The notes under the pieces: model-generated | What the model was told of the DNA's origin: nothing | The model's database searches: none | Seen by the model: the letters and a program-made list of their open reading frames with translations, nothing else | Program-made: the position numbers and the translations under genes | Shown: positions 8,239 to 17,592 of the stretch, in pieces | Layout of the letters: each line of letters begins with the position of its first letter | Position numbering within the stretch: position 1 is the first letter of the stretch | Origin: Pseudomonas gingeri | Lineage (GTDB): Bacteria; Pseudomonadota; Gammaproteobacteria; Pseudomonadales; Pseudomonadaceae | DNA: 64,000 nt | Assembly: GCF_013385635.1 (NCBI RefSeq) | Contig: NZ_JACAPR010000010.1 | Coordinates: 372,001 to 436,000 of the forward strand | Reading direction: 5' to 3'

Positions 8239-10248
8239 TCAATTGACCTTCACCAGGCCGCCCTTGATGGTCAGCATGCCGCCGCCGTCCACGGTCTGCT
8301 CGGCGCCGCCCTTGTTCATCAGGCTGACGCCCGCGTCGTTGGTCAGGGTGGTGCCGGCCTTGTTCTCCAGCGACGTACCGGCCTGGTTGCTCAGGGAGGT
8401 GCCGGCCTTCTGGCTGATGGAGGTCGCGGCCTGGGCCGCCAGGTCGGCGTCGCTCTTGATGGTGAAACTGCCGCCGCTCTGCAGGGTCAGGGTGCCGCTC
8501 ACCTTGATCGTCAGGTTGCCGTCGACCGTCAGGTTGTAGTTGCCGGTGACCTTGTGCTCGTAATTGCCGCCGGTGCTGTGGGTCTGGTCGGCGCCGACTT
8601 TCACCGTGCGACTGTCCTTGACATCGAGGGTATCGCTGCCGGTCTGGAGGGTGACGCTGCGCTTGCCCTTTTCCAGGGTCACGGTTTCGTCGCCTTCCTT
8701 CACCGTGCGCGTACGGGCGTTCTGTACGGTGAGGGTTTCATCGTGGCCGACGGTGGCGGTGGTGTCGTTGAGCACATTGATCTTGAAGTCCTTCTGCGCC
8801 TGCAAGAAAACTTCCTCGGCATCCTTCTTGTCCTCGAAGCGCAGTTCGTTGAAGCCACCACCGCCCTTGGACGAGTTGGTCTTGATCCCGGACTGGGTCT
8901 GGTTGGCCGGCAGCGCATAGGGCAGGGCATTGTCGCCGTTGTAGACGCAGCCGGTGACCAGCGGCCGGTCCGGGTCACCGTCGATAAAGGTGACGATCAC
9001 TTCCTGGCCGATCCGTGGCACGAACTGCATGCCGAAGCCCTTGCCGCTCCAGGGCAGGACCACGCGCACCCAGCAGGAGCTGGTCTCGTCGTTCTTGCCG
9101 TCGCGGTCCCAGGGAAATTGCAGCTTGATCCGGCCGTATTCATCGGTCCAGATTTCCTCGCCGGACTTGCCCACCACCAGGGCGGTCTGCGTGTGCATGC
9201 GCGGTTTCGGCGTGCTACGCGTTGGGCGAAAGGCAGTCGCCTTGGGAATCGCCTCGAAGCGATTGCGGTAGTTTTCGTGATCGACTTCGTGAGTGACCGA
9301 CGTCACCACCCAGTCGATATTCAGGCTGGCGTCATCATGGCCGGTCAGGGTGAACCAGTGCCCCGGCACCAGCCAGCGACAATCGCTTTCGCCGACAAAG
9401 CGTTTTTCCTGGCTGCGCAGCGCGTCCACCCGTTGCTTGGTCAAGGTATCGCCACGGGCCTTGGCCGTGTAGCCGCCGGGATGTTCATAGACCGAGCGTG
9501 GCCCGGCAACGGCCTCGGCCTGGCCGTAGAGCGAAGTGGTGGGGGTGGTGAATTCGTAGTCGGTGGTCTTGTAGGTCCCGGCGACGGCCTGCAGGCACTG
9601 TTGGCCGGAGCGGATGCCGTGCAGTTCGCGCACGCCGATTTCCTGGCCCAGGTACGGCACTTTCGGCCCGTTGGGGATCGGCGGGAACGCGTCGTTGCTG
9701 TCCGCCAGCACTAGGGTGTGCTTGCCGTCCTCATGGGTGAAGAACCAGAAGATGCCTTCTTCCTCCAGCAGCCGCGAGACAAAGGCGAAATCGGTCTCGC
9801 CGTACTGGATGCAGTATTCGCGCGGGGTGTAGCTGCCGGTCAGCGAGAGTTTGAAATCGGTGAAGGCATGGGCCTTGAAGATCGTAGTGACGATATCCGA
9901 GGTGCTGAGGTTCTGGAACACGCGGTTGTTGCTGGCCAGGGTCAGCCACCAGAGCCAGGGACGCAGCACCAGTTGGTAGCGCTCGGCGCTGGCATCGGCG
10001 GGCAACTGGCGGATTTCGGCAACCAGGGCATCCAGCGGGCGGAGCAGGGCGTCGTTGTGCAAGGTGGCGGTGATGTGACTGACGATGGCGCTGTTCAAAT
10101 CGAGGGACGGACCGTCGTTGAGACCATTGAGGGTTTGGGAGCCCAGTGTATTGAGCAGTTCTTCTCCGGATAGCGACTCGGGATAGAGTGCCGACAGCGA
10201 AGTGGCGGTGAGGGAAAAGGTGGTGTTGCTGTCGGTATTACGCGGCAT
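8239..10248 (-). CDS. vgrG: Type VI secretion tip protein VgrG (TssI)
   Basis: The product has 669 residues. The N-terminal half has gp27-like sequence, including YTPREYCIQYGETDFAFVSR followed by LLEEEGIFWFF, a hallmark of VgrG. The gp5-like OB region follows (WVRVVLPWSGKGFGMQFVPR, then IGQEVIVTFIDGDPDRPLV). The C-terminal part is a beta-helical needle with repeated T-V-x-V-G-x-D/T-x-T motifs up to GGGMLTIKGGLVKVN. There is no extra effector domain at the C-terminus. VgrG forms the trimeric spike on the Hcp tube. The gene follows the nuclease gene with a 96-bp gap and precedes the YwqK-like gene. Confidence 0.95.
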   Translation of the reverse strand: MPRNTDSNTTFSLTATSLSALYPESLSGEELLNTLGSQTLNGLNDGPSLDLNSAIVSHITATLHNDALLRPLDALVAEIRQLPADASAERYQLVLRPWLWWLTLASNNRVFQNLSTSDIVTTIFKAHAFTDFKLSLTGSYTPREYCIQYGETDFAFVSRLLEEEGIFWFFTHEDGKHTLVLADSNDAFPPIPNGPKVPYLGQEIGVRELHGIRSGQQCLQAVAGTYKTTDYEFTTPTTSLYGQAEAVAGPRSVYEHPGGYTAKARGDTLTKQRVDALRSQEKRFVGESDCRWLVPGHWFTLTGHDDASLNIDWVVTSVTHEVDHENYRNRFEAIPKATAFRPTRSTPKPRMHTQTALVVGKSGEEIWTDEYGRIKLQFPWDRDGKNDETSSCWVRVVLPWSGKGFGMQFVPRIGQEVIVTFIDGDPDRPLVTGCVYNGDNALPYALPANQTQSGIKTNSSKGGGGFNELRFEDKKDAEEVFLQAQKDFKINVLNDTTATVGHDETLTVQNARTRTVKEGDETVTLEKGKRSVTLQTGSDTLDVKDSRTVKVGADQTHSTGGNYEHKVTGNYNLTVDGNLTIKVSGTLTLQSGGSFTIKSDADLAAQAATSISQKAGTSLSNQAGTSLENKAGTTLTNDAGVSLMNKGGAEQTVDGGGMLTIKGGLVKVN

Positions 10249-10344
10249 TGAGCGTTCTCAGCTAGGAGCGAGGAAGCGGGGTGATCTGGTGTCGGTGTAT
10301 CCCTGGGGTTCCTGCATTTCCGGTCTTCCCTTTCAAGGATGAAA

Positions 10345-11187
10345 TCAGCCTAGCGAAAAATGTGCCCAGACCGGTGCATGATCCGATGTGTAGTGTTTGA
10401 TCGATTTTATTTCCGCCTTCGAACCGAGGGCTGTACCAAAGGTGTTTTCCGCTGTTACGAGCTGGTTATCGCCTCCGGCGGAGTGCAAGGTCATTCCATG
10501 ATAGAAAATGGCGTCGTAGGGGCTGTCCACGCCTGTCAGATTTACGCGCAAGCTACTGTCATTGGTCACTGCCAGGTTGAATTCCGGCTGGAGAATGGTG
10601 AAGACGGATGCCGTATTCATATTGAAGTCACCACACAGTGCCGTGGGGTATGCGAATAGTCCGAAGATTGACTTCAAGTAGCCGATTTCCTTGTCGTTCA
10701 TTTCGCTGGGGTTGGGCGCGTGATAAACCACGACGGAAAATATGATGTTGCTGGTGCTCGGGTTGGTTTTCTCCGTAAAAAGCATCATGCAGGGCACACG
10801 GTTCTTGAACGGCAGAATTTTCTGCTGGGCGTCAACGTTCACAAGCGAGGCGAGACTGAGGGCCTCGATACGATCAGTGCGCCACATGAAGGCATACAGT
10901 TCACCTTTGTTGCTTTCCTTGAAGGCATTGCCGCCGCTCATATGGTAGGTCCACTCCTGTCCCAGAAGCTGGCACAACTGGGCCACGGCCAATGCCCCCT
11001 GGCTATCGTCATAGGACTCGCCGAATTGCGGGCTTTTCACTGACGGACGAACCTCCAGTATGGTCAATATGTCGATCTGCCTGCTCTGGACGATCTCCTG
11101 TATCTGCACCATTCTCGCCAGTTGTTCGGATTGGTCCTTTTTTGGGTTGTAGTTGAATTGCTTTATGTTCCAGCTCATCACGATCAT
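10345..11187 (-). CDS. Endonuclease/exonuclease/phosphatase (DNase I-like) family protein; candidate T6SS effector
   Basis: The 280-residue product has the ordered motifs of EEP phosphodiesterases: WNIKQF (residues 6-11), TILEVRP with Glu45, VVYHAPNP, CGDFNMN, and a terminal SDHAPVWAHFSLG with Asp269/His270. All expected metal and catalytic positions appear present. The start at 11187 has GAAAGGA a few bases upstream on the minus strand; an in-frame ATG five codons earlier lacks one. No signal peptide or membrane segment is seen. The gene is A/T-richer than its neighbours (30 of 60 bases G+C at 10741-10800). It lies in the same direction between clpV and vgrG. Nuclease activity and export are inferred. 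Confidence 0.82.
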   Translation of the reverse strand: MIVMSWNIKQFNYNPKKDQSEQLARMVQIQEIVQSRQIDILTILEVRPSVKSPQFGESYDDSQGALAVAQLCQLLGQEWTYHMSGGNAFKESNKGELYAFMWRTDRIEALSLASLVNVDAQQKILPFKNRVPCMMLFTEKTNPSTSNIIFSVVVYHAPNPSEMNDKEIGYLKSIFGLFAYPTALCGDFNMNTASVFTILQPEFNLAVTNDSSLRVNLTGVDSPYDAIFYHGMTLHSAGGDNQLVTAENTFGTALGSKAEIKSIKHYTSDHAPVWAHFSLG

Positions 11188-11232
11188 GTGAGTTCCTTTC
11201 ATGAAAAGGAGCGGATCGACAGGGGAAAACTT

Positions 11233-13791
11233 TTACTCCAACACCCATTCCGCCAGTTTGCCCGTCACTTGAGTCATCAATACATTTTCAACGTCCCGGG
11301 CCCCCGCCGCACTGCACTTCGCCAATACCGCCTTGACAATCCCGGCATCAAACTCGAATTGCTTCCCTGTCGCGGCCTTGTAGCGCTCGCGCAGTTTCTC
11401 CAGTTTCGCCAGCACAATGCCTTCCAGCGTCGTTTCGTCCAGCGGTCGATAAGGCACGATGGTCATGCGCGCCAGGAATGCCGGGCGGAAGGCTTGCAGC
11501 AATACCTTGCGCAGGTGTTCGTTGAAGGCATCGGTGCCCAGTTGCGCAATCGGTGTATCCAGGATCAATTCCGCGCCGACATTGCTGGTCGCCAGCATCA
11601 CGGTGTTCTTGAAGTCCACCACCAGCCCGGTGCCGTCTTCCATCACGCCCTTGTCGAAGACGTTGTAGAAGGCTTCCAGCACGTCCGGATGGGCCTTTTC
11701 GATCTCATCCAGCAGTACCACCGAATAGGGTTTGCGCCGCACCGCTTCGGTCAGTACGCCACCGCTGCCATAACCGACATAGCCGGGCGGGGCGCCTTTC
11801 AACTGGCTGACGGTATGGGCTTCCTGGTACTCGGAAAGGTTGATGCTGATCAGATTGCGTTCGCCGCCATACAAGGCGTCCGCCAGGGCGTAGGCGGTTT
11901 CGGTCTTGCCCACGCCGGTGGGGCCGAGCAGCAGGAACACGCCCACCGGTTTCTGCGGGTCGGTCAGTCCGGCGCGATAAGCCTGCAGGCGTTGGGCAAT
12001 GGTGCCCAGGGCGGTGGTCTGGCCCATCACCCGCTGGCCCATGCGCTGGCCGAGGGTGCGTACCGCATGGGCTTCGTCGGCGAGCATCTTGCCCACGGGA
12101 ATCCCGGTCCAGCCGGCAATCACCGCCGCCACGGTTTTTGAATCGACCTGTTCCGGCACCAACGGATCATCCTGGCGAATGGCATCGAGCCCGGCTTCCA
12201 GGCGCACCAGTTCGGCGGCCAGGGTGTCGATACGGCCATCGGTTTCTTCGTCGGACTTGCCGTTGTCCAGGCTGTCGCTCAGGGCCAGCAGTTCACGGCG
12301 TTTTTCCAGCAGCTCGCGCACTGCCTCGCGTTCTTCGCCCCAACGGGTTTCCAGTTCGCGGATGGCTTGCAGATTGCCGGTGGATTCGCTTTCCAGCACG
12401 GTGATGCGCTCGCGATGATCGAGTCCCGTCGCCTGCTCGCGGCGCAGACGGTCGACTTCTTCCTTGAGGCTCTGCTGGCGATGGCGCAGGCTTTCCAGCG
12501 GTGGTGGTACATCGTGCTGACCGAGGGCGACCCGGGCACAGGCGGTGTCGAGAATGCTGATGGCCTTGTCCGGCAGCTGGCGTCCGGAGATGTAGCGGTG
12601 GGACAACTTCACCGCGTCGTGAATCGCCGCATCCAGCACTTGTACGCCGTGGTGCTGTTCGAGCTTGGCGGCCACACCCCGGAGCATTTCCACGGCGGTG
12701 GTTTCGTCCGGCTCTTCCACCTGTACCAACTGGAAACGCCGGGCCAGGGCCGGGTCTTTCTCGAAGTATTTCTTGTATTCCATCCAGGTGGTGGCGGCCA
12801 GGGTGCGCAATTCGCCCCGGGCCAGCGCGGGCTTGAGCAGGTTGGCCGCATCGCTGCCGCCTTCCGCGCCGCCCGCGCCGATCAGGGTATGGGCTTCGTC
12901 GATAAACAGGATGATCGGTTTGTCGGCACTGCGCACCGCATCGATCACGCCCTTGAGGCGTTGTTCGAACTCGCCCTTGACCCCGGCCCCGGCCTGCAAC
13001 AGGCCCAGGTCCAGTACCCGCAGGCTGACTTCCTGCAACGAGGGCGGTACGTCGCCGGCGGCAATGCGCAGGGCCAGGCCTTCGACCACCGCCGTCTTGC
13101 CGACCCCCGGCGCACCCACCAGGATCGGGTTGTTCTGTCGGCGGCGCAGGAGGATATCGATGCACTGGCGGATCTCGCCGTCGCGACCGACGATGGGGTC
13201 GATACGCCCGGCGTGGGCATCGGCGGTCAGGTCCTGGGTATATTGGTCCAGCACCGAGTCCTGCGTGCTGTTGCGGCTGGCTGGCTTTTCCGTGGCAGAG
13301 GCAGCCGAACGTTTCGGCCCGACATGCTCGCGGGAATTCTCGGTCCATTCCAGCAGGTTGCTGCGCAGGGCATCGCGGGGAATTTTCAGCAGCGACGAGG
13401 CGCTGTTGAGCAGCAGGCTGCGCCGCTCATCGCGATCGAGCAGGGCCAGCAGCAACAGTCCGGAGCGAATGCTGTCGAGGCCGAGCACGCTGGCCTGGAC
13501 CACCGCATCCTCCAGCAGGCCGATGGTCTGCGCCGACAGCGCCGGGGTGCGGGTGCTGCCGGACTTGAATAGTTCCAGCGCCTTGTTGATCTCCGCCGAC
13601 AGGGCATCGCGCTCCAGGCCGAAACGCGGCAGCAGCCAGGCGAAGTCACCGCCTTCGATCTCCAGCAGCTCCAGCAGCAGGTGCTCGATTTCCACATAGT
13701 GATGGCCCCGTTGCAGGCAGCGCTGAGCGGCCTTTTCCAGGGCTCGACGGTTGTCGGCGTTGAGGCGTCCGATCAGGCTGCCCAGTTCCAT
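11233..13791 (-). CDS. clpV: T6SS AAA+ ATPase ClpV (TssH)
   Basis: The 852-residue product has an N-terminal Clp_N repeat domain and two AAA+ modules. The Walker A motifs are GAPGVGKT (about residue 210) and LGPTGVGKT (about 600). The first Walker B is ILFIDEAHTLIGAGG, and the sensor regions are intact. ClpV disassembles contracted TssB/TssC sheath in the cytoplasm. The ATG at 13791 lies two bases after the tssG stop. A TTG two codons upstream (13797) is an alternative start, closer to the GGAG in the 3' end of tssG. The C-terminal domain and the position within tss genes separate it from housekeeping ClpB. Confidence 0.95.
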   Translation of the reverse strand: MELGSLIGRLNADNRRALEKAAQRCLQRGHHYVEIEHLLLELLEIEGGDFAWLLPRFGLERDALSAEINKALELFKSGSTRTPALSAQTIGLLEDAVVQASVLGLDSIRSGLLLLALLDRDERRSLLLNSASSLLKIPRDALRSNLLEWTENSREHVGPKRSAASATEKPASRNSTQDSVLDQYTQDLTADAHAGRIDPIVGRDGEIRQCIDILLRRRQNNPILVGAPGVGKTAVVEGLALRIAAGDVPPSLQEVSLRVLDLGLLQAGAGVKGEFEQRLKGVIDAVRSADKPIILFIDEAHTLIGAGGAEGGSDAANLLKPALARGELRTLAATTWMEYKKYFEKDPALARRFQLVQVEEPDETTAVEMLRGVAAKLEQHHGVQVLDAAIHDAVKLSHRYISGRQLPDKAISILDTACARVALGQHDVPPPLESLRHRQQSLKEEVDRLRREQATGLDHRERITVLESESTGNLQAIRELETRWGEEREAVRELLEKRRELLALSDSLDNGKSDEETDGRIDTLAAELVRLEAGLDAIRQDDPLVPEQVDSKTVAAVIAGWTGIPVGKMLADEAHAVRTLGQRMGQRVMGQTTALGTIAQRLQAYRAGLTDPQKPVGVFLLLGPTGVGKTETAYALADALYGGERNLISINLSEYQEAHTVSQLKGAPPGYVGYGSGGVLTEAVRRKPYSVVLLDEIEKAHPDVLEAFYNVFDKGVMEDGTGLVVDFKNTVMLATSNVGAELILDTPIAQLGTDAFNEHLRKVLLQAFRPAFLARMTIVPYRPLDETTLEGIVLAKLEKLRERYKAATGKQFEFDAGIVKAVLAKCSAAGARDVENVLMTQVTGKLAEWVLE

Positions 13792-13793
13792 GC

Positions 13794-14813
13794 TCAAGCG
13801 ATCTCCAGTTGGCGCAGTCGGGTTTCGATCCGTTGCACATGGTCGGTGGGTTGCGCTTGCAGGCCGCCGTTCCAGCTCAGTTGTGGCGGTGCGACGCTGT
13901 CGAGGATCATCGGCCCGGCGCCGCGGATCAGCAGGGTCAGGCGGCAGTCCAGGTCGGGTCCGAAGTACAGGCCGGCGAGCGCGGCCAGGGCTGGATGCGC
14001 CTCGCCGTCGGGGAGGAAACGCACGGCCTGGCGGTTGGGCAGCGGACCGAGGGTCAGGCGGATGCCGGCGTGCTCATCCCAGACCCGCGTGCCCGCGACG
14101 GCATCGCGGCCCAGGGTCAGGTTGCGGCCACCGGACACTATGCGGCTGCGGCTGGCCGGAGGGATTTCCCGCCAGGCGCCGATATAGGCCTCGGCCGCTA
14201 CCGGTACATTGAAATGCTGGCGCACCACCGCCGCGAACCCCGCCAGTGAGCGTCGCCCGCCGGCAAACAGCGCGCTGCGCGCCAGTACCGCCGCATCGGG
14301 CAGGGCTCCGCGATCATGCAGGGCCTTGGGCAGCAGGCCGCTGAGGGCCCGCAACTGGCGGTGTACCGGCGTCGCCTCGGGCAGGGCAAAGCCTACGGCG
14401 ACCCGGTGCTTGCGCATCACCCGGTACAGCAGGCTGATCAATCGATGCTGGAACAGATCGAGGAATTCGGCGGGGGCGTGGTCCTTCTGCCGGGCCCGTT
14501 GTTGCAGCCATTCCTGGTCGGCGTAGGGCAGCGGCCCATCGGGGCCGCCGAGGCCGAACACCGGTGTGGTCAATACCGGCTGCCGGCCTTCGCTTTCCTT
14601 CAGGCTTTGCACTTCACTGCTGGGGAACAACGGTGTCAGCGGGCCACGCAGACGCACGGCCTCGGCATCGGGAGCGGTGCCGGTGCCCAATGGTACGGCC
14701 TGTGGGCGTTCGCACTCGAGCAACAACAGGGCCTGCAACAGCTCGAAGGCCTGCGGGTCGTCGCGCAGTTGTCGACTCAGAGGGACAATGGCTGGCCGGG
14801 TTGGGGTTGCCAT
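13794..14813 (-). CDS. tssG: T6SS baseplate protein TssG
   Basis: The 339-residue product matches TssG (ImpH/VasB family), beginning with PLSRQLRDDPQAFELLQALL and containing FPSSEVQSL and the FLDLFQHRLISLLYR segment that marks the family. TssG joins TssE, TssF and TssK in the baseplate wedge. The start overlaps the 3' end of tssF by 37 bases, so translational coupling is likely. Its stop lies two bases before the clpV ATG. Confidence 0.93.
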   Translation of the reverse strand: MATPTRPAIVPLSRQLRDDPQAFELLQALLLLECERPQAVPLGTGTAPDAEAVRLRGPLTPLFPSSEVQSLKESEGRQPVLTTPVFGLGGPDGPLPYADQEWLQQRARQKDHAPAEFLDLFQHRLISLLYRVMRKHRVAVGFALPEATPVHRQLRALSGLLPKALHDRGALPDAAVLARSALFAGGRRSLAGFAAVVRQHFNVPVAAEAYIGAWREIPPASRSRIVSGGRNLTLGRDAVAGTRVWDEHAGIRLTLGPLPNRQAVRFLPDGEAHPALAALAGLYFGPDLDCRLTLLIRGAGPMILDSVAPPQLSWNGGLQAQPTDHVQRIETRLRQLEIA

Positions 14814-16570
14814 GTCTTGACCTCCTTGTCGGATTGGACCATCACCGTGCGCACAAAGCGATTGGCGGTGGCATAGAGTGAGAAGAACTGCGCCAGCACC
14901 GCGGAAAACAGCACCGCGCTATGGCCGACAAAAAGTTGCGGGTCCAGTTGCACCCGCACTTCCAGGCCATTGCGCCAGCCGCGCCAGGCATCCTCGCCGA
15001 CATGGGCGACCACCCGCTCGCAACCGAGGCTCAGCAAGCCTTCGATCTGCCGACGGGCACTGGCCTCGTCGCGCAGGTTATGCAGTTCGAGGATCTCCTT
15101 GAGGGCATCGAGGGCTTGCGGGCCTTCCACCAGCGACAGGTGATTGAGGGTCAGTTGCGACACCAGTTTCCAGCGCGATTCGCCGCCCAGGTGCGGCAGG
15201 CTCTGCGGGCTGGGTGGATTGCGCAGGCGAGCCCAGGCCACCGGTCCCGGACGCTCGAAACCCAGCGGTGTGCCGGCGCCGAGGCTTTGCGCCAGGTGGC
15301 GGTTGGTGCACAGCAGTTCGGCGGTGACGCTGTATTCCGGCGCGTCCTCACGGGGTTTGAAGCGGGTATCCACCAGGCTCAGCATCAGGTCGCTGCCCAA
15401 GCGATTGGGCGTCAGTCCGATGATGCGGCGGGCATGCCAGTACAGATGGCTTTCGCCCAGTGCATGCTGGCTGCCGTAGTAGGCCGGGACCTTCTGCACG
15501 CCCTGCGGGGTCATGGCGCGCAGGCCGCGAATGCTGTGGATCTCGACGCTGTTTTCCCGATGGCTGTCGGCGATCAGCCGGTACTCGCTGCGGGTGCCGT
15601 CCGGGCGCAACGGTTCCGACGTGCGCGGGAACAGATTGAGCGCCGGGCTGCAGCCCAGCACGATATCGCTGGCCTGCAGGTGCAGGCGACTACCGGGGGT
15701 GTGGTCGAACACGAAGTACAGGTAGAGGCTTTCACTGTCGTCCCGGCCACCACCGAAGGGCACATCGAAGAAGCTGAACTTGTCCGGAAAGGCGAAGTAC
15801 TCGGCCAGCAGGCGCAGGCCCGGATGGACGCCGTCCTCTTCCGGCAACAGGGCTTCGTCGCCCGCGAAACCGACGATCCGTGGCAGGCCAGCAAGGGACT
15901 GCGGCGGACTACCGGGCGGGCCGGCGAGCACCTGGGTGGTATGGGCGCCGAGCAGGTCGTACAGCCTGGCGTTGACCACCGGCGAGGCGGCCAGGTGCAG
16001 GCGCAGCTGGTGTGCCTCCAGCTCCGACCAGAGGGTCTTGCCCTGGCAGCGAAAGCCCAGGCGCAGGGCCGAGCGAGCCTGGTGCACGCCGGTCAGCGCC
16101 TGGGCCTCATCGCTGTCGAGCAACAGTGCCTCGGTGATCTCCAGCGGCCACAGGTTGACCTCGGCGCTGGTGCGGAAATGGATGCTTTCGCCCTTGCGGG
16201 TGGTGACGAACAGCGGCGTGTCCCGGGGCAGGCGATAACCGGCGGCGAGGTTGCCTTTGCTCGGGTCGGGCTGGAACTGGACGATGGCGCAGGAGGGCAG
16301 GGGACGCACCGCCAGGGGATAGAGTTGTTCCAGCAGGGCGTCGCTGAACTCCGCGTAGTCATCGTCCAGCCGCCGTTGCAGGCGCGCGGCCAGCAAGGCG
16401 AAACCTTCCAGCAGGCGTTCGACATGGGGGTCGGGGCATTCGCCGGGCGACAGCTCCAGGCGTCGTGCCACCTTGGGGTACTGCTGGGCGAAGATGCCGC
16501 CGGCATGTCGCAGCCAGGTCAGTTCGCGTTGGTAATAGTCGAGCAGTTCGGCATCAATCGAGTCGCTCAT
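14777..16570 (-). CDS. tssF: T6SS baseplate protein TssF
   Basis: The 597-residue product starts at the ATG at 16570 (MSDSIDAELLDYYQRELTWL), the typical TssF (VasA/ImpG) N-terminus. It contains the family segments FAQQYPKVARRLELSPGECP and DPHVERLLEGFALLAARLQR. The upstream extension of the open frame to 16651 runs inside tssE and is not used. It overlaps tssE by 17 bases and tssG by 37. TssF is the largest wedge component of the baseplate and contacts the VgrG spike. Confidence 0.94.
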   Translation of the reverse strand: MSDSIDAELLDYYQRELTWLRHAGGIFAQQYPKVARRLELSPGECPDPHVERLLEGFALLAARLQRRLDDDYAEFSDALLEQLYPLAVRPLPSCAIVQFQPDPSKGNLAAGYRLPRDTPLFVTTRKGESIHFRTSAEVNLWPLEITEALLLDSDEAQALTGVHQARSALRLGFRCQGKTLWSELEAHQLRLHLAASPVVNARLYDLLGAHTTQVLAGPPGSPPQSLAGLPRIVGFAGDEALLPEEDGVHPGLRLLAEYFAFPDKFSFFDVPFGGGRDDSESLYLYFVFDHTPGSRLHLQASDIVLGCSPALNLFPRTSEPLRPDGTRSEYRLIADSHRENSVEIHSIRGLRAMTPQGVQKVPAYYGSQHALGESHLYWHARRIIGLTPNRLGSDLMLSLVDTRFKPREDAPEYSVTAELLCTNRHLAQSLGAGTPLGFERPGPVAWARLRNPPSPQSLPHLGGESRWKLVSQLTLNHLSLVEGPQALDALKEILELHNLRDEASARRQIEGLLSLGCERVVAHVGEDAWRGWRNGLEVRVQLDPQLFVGHSAVLFSAVLAQFFSLYATANRFVRTVMVQSDKEVKTWQPQPGQPLSL

Positions 16571-17003
16571 GGCTGACCTCGAGACCCTGGTGGGTCTTCT
16601 CGATGACAAAGGCCACCGGCCAATGTCGCTGACCACTGCGCAGGGCGCCATGGAGGACGATACTCAACTGCTGGGGCTGGCCTTCCACTGCTTGCACGTC
16701 GACTTCATCCAGGGCCAGGCGGGGTTCGAAGTGCTCCACGGCCTGGCGGATTTCCCGGGCCAGCTTGCGTCGGTCGTCGCTGCGCAAGCCTTGCAGTGCG
16801 GTCCAGTCGGCGATGCCATAATCGAGAATGCTGGGCGGCGAGGTCATGGCCTCGCGCGCCCGGCGTGTATTGAACAGGCGCAGCAGCTCGCTGCGCACCG
16901 AGTCGGCCAGTGCCTGTTGATCGAAGGCTTCCAGCGCCTGCGCTTGATCCTCGCCACCGGCGAGGCGCTCGAACAGCGGGGGAAGAATACCGGTCGCTGA
17001 CAT
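16554..17003 (-). CDS. tssE: T6SS baseplate protein TssE (gp25-like)
   Basis: The 149-residue product is of gp25/lysozyme-like wedge type. The conserved ending region is EHFEPRLALDEVDVQAVEGQ, and the central segment is RDxxxP-like (TSPPSILDYGIADW). TssE nucleates sheath assembly at the baseplate. It lies 15 bases after hcp and overlaps tssF. Confidence 0.93.
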   Translation of the reverse strand: MSATGILPPLFERLAGGEDQAQALEAFDQQALADSVRSELLRLFNTRRAREAMTSPPSILDYGIADWTALQGLRSDDRRKLAREIRQAVEHFEPRLALDEVDVQAVEGQPQQLSIVLHGALRSGQRHWPVAFVIEKTHQGLEVSHERLD

Positions 17004-17018
17004 GGCCGCCCGGCTCCC

Positions 17019-17516
17019 TTACTTGACCAGCTTGTTGGCGGCCATGTCCCAGGTCGAGGCGGCCGTGCCTTCCTTGGTGCCGTCGTCTTTCTGCGCGGTG
17101 AGCTCCCATTTGATCTTGGTGAAGTTCAGCGAGATGGTTTCCACCGGTTTGCCGCCGGCGCCGCCGCTGACGCTGACGTTGGAGAACACCACGTTGGTCA
17201 GGGTGTAGATGATGAACGGCAGCAACTGCCCGCTGCCTTCGGCGGCGTTACGGCCGATGGTGATCTTCGCCTCCGGGATCGGCTTGCCGGCGCAGCAGTA
17301 TTCATTGAGCGACGGGGTCGAGGTGTCGACGAACTTGGTCAGGGTGAACTCGCCGATATGCGGCTTGCCCGAGGTCCGTTCCGAGTTGCTGACGTCGTTG
17401 GTCACTTGCATCGCCACGTTGTGGCTGTAGGACATGATTTCGATCTTGTCCTTGTAGCCCTCGAGCAGGCTGTCGCCTTTGATGTCGCCGCCGAGGTCGA
17501 GAATGATTGCATCCAT
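17019..17516 (-). CDS. hcp: T6SS tube protein Hcp (TssD)
   Basis: The 165-residue product begins MDAIILDLGGDIKGDSLLEG and contains the Hcp1 features SYSHNVAMQV, FTLTKFVDTSTPSL and IYTLTNVVFSNVSVSG. Hexamers of this protein stack into the inner tube that is propelled by the sheath. It is separated from tssC by 76 bases that hold a strong perfect hairpin. That arrangement may permit Hcp levels different from the rest of the operon. No C-terminal effector extension is present. Confidence 0.96.
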   Translation of the reverse strand: MDAIILDLGGDIKGDSLLEGYKDKIEIMSYSHNVAMQVTNDVSNSERTSGKPHIGEFTLTKFVDTSTPSLNEYCCAGKPIPEAKITIGRNAAEGSGQLLPFIIYTLTNVVFSNVSVSGGAGGKPVETISLNFTKIKWELTAQKDDGTKEGTAASTWDMAANKLVK

Positions 17517-17560
17517 CGCCTGAAACTCCTGAAAGGGTTGTCACTGGAAAGTAGGGGGAA

Positions 17561-17586
17561 ACCCGCCGGCCGGGAGGCCGGCGGGT
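17561..17586 (-). promoter_or_regulatory. Perfect intercistronic hairpin between tssC and hcp
   Basis: ACCCGCCGGCC (17561-17571) and GGCCGGCGGGT (17576-17586) form an 11-bp perfect stem with a four-base loop. On the transcribed (minus) strand it is followed by TTTCCCCC, a poor T-run. It may therefore be a leaky terminator or an mRNA-stabilising element rather than a full stop. Confidence 0.6.
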
Positions 17587-17592
17587 GCAGGC

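Noticed and set aside
7690..9714. 674-codon open frame on the plus strand opposite vgrG and the YwqK-like gene
   Set aside because: It spans two real genes and an intergenic gap on the other strand, and its low-complexity Gly/Ala/Val translation has no domain.
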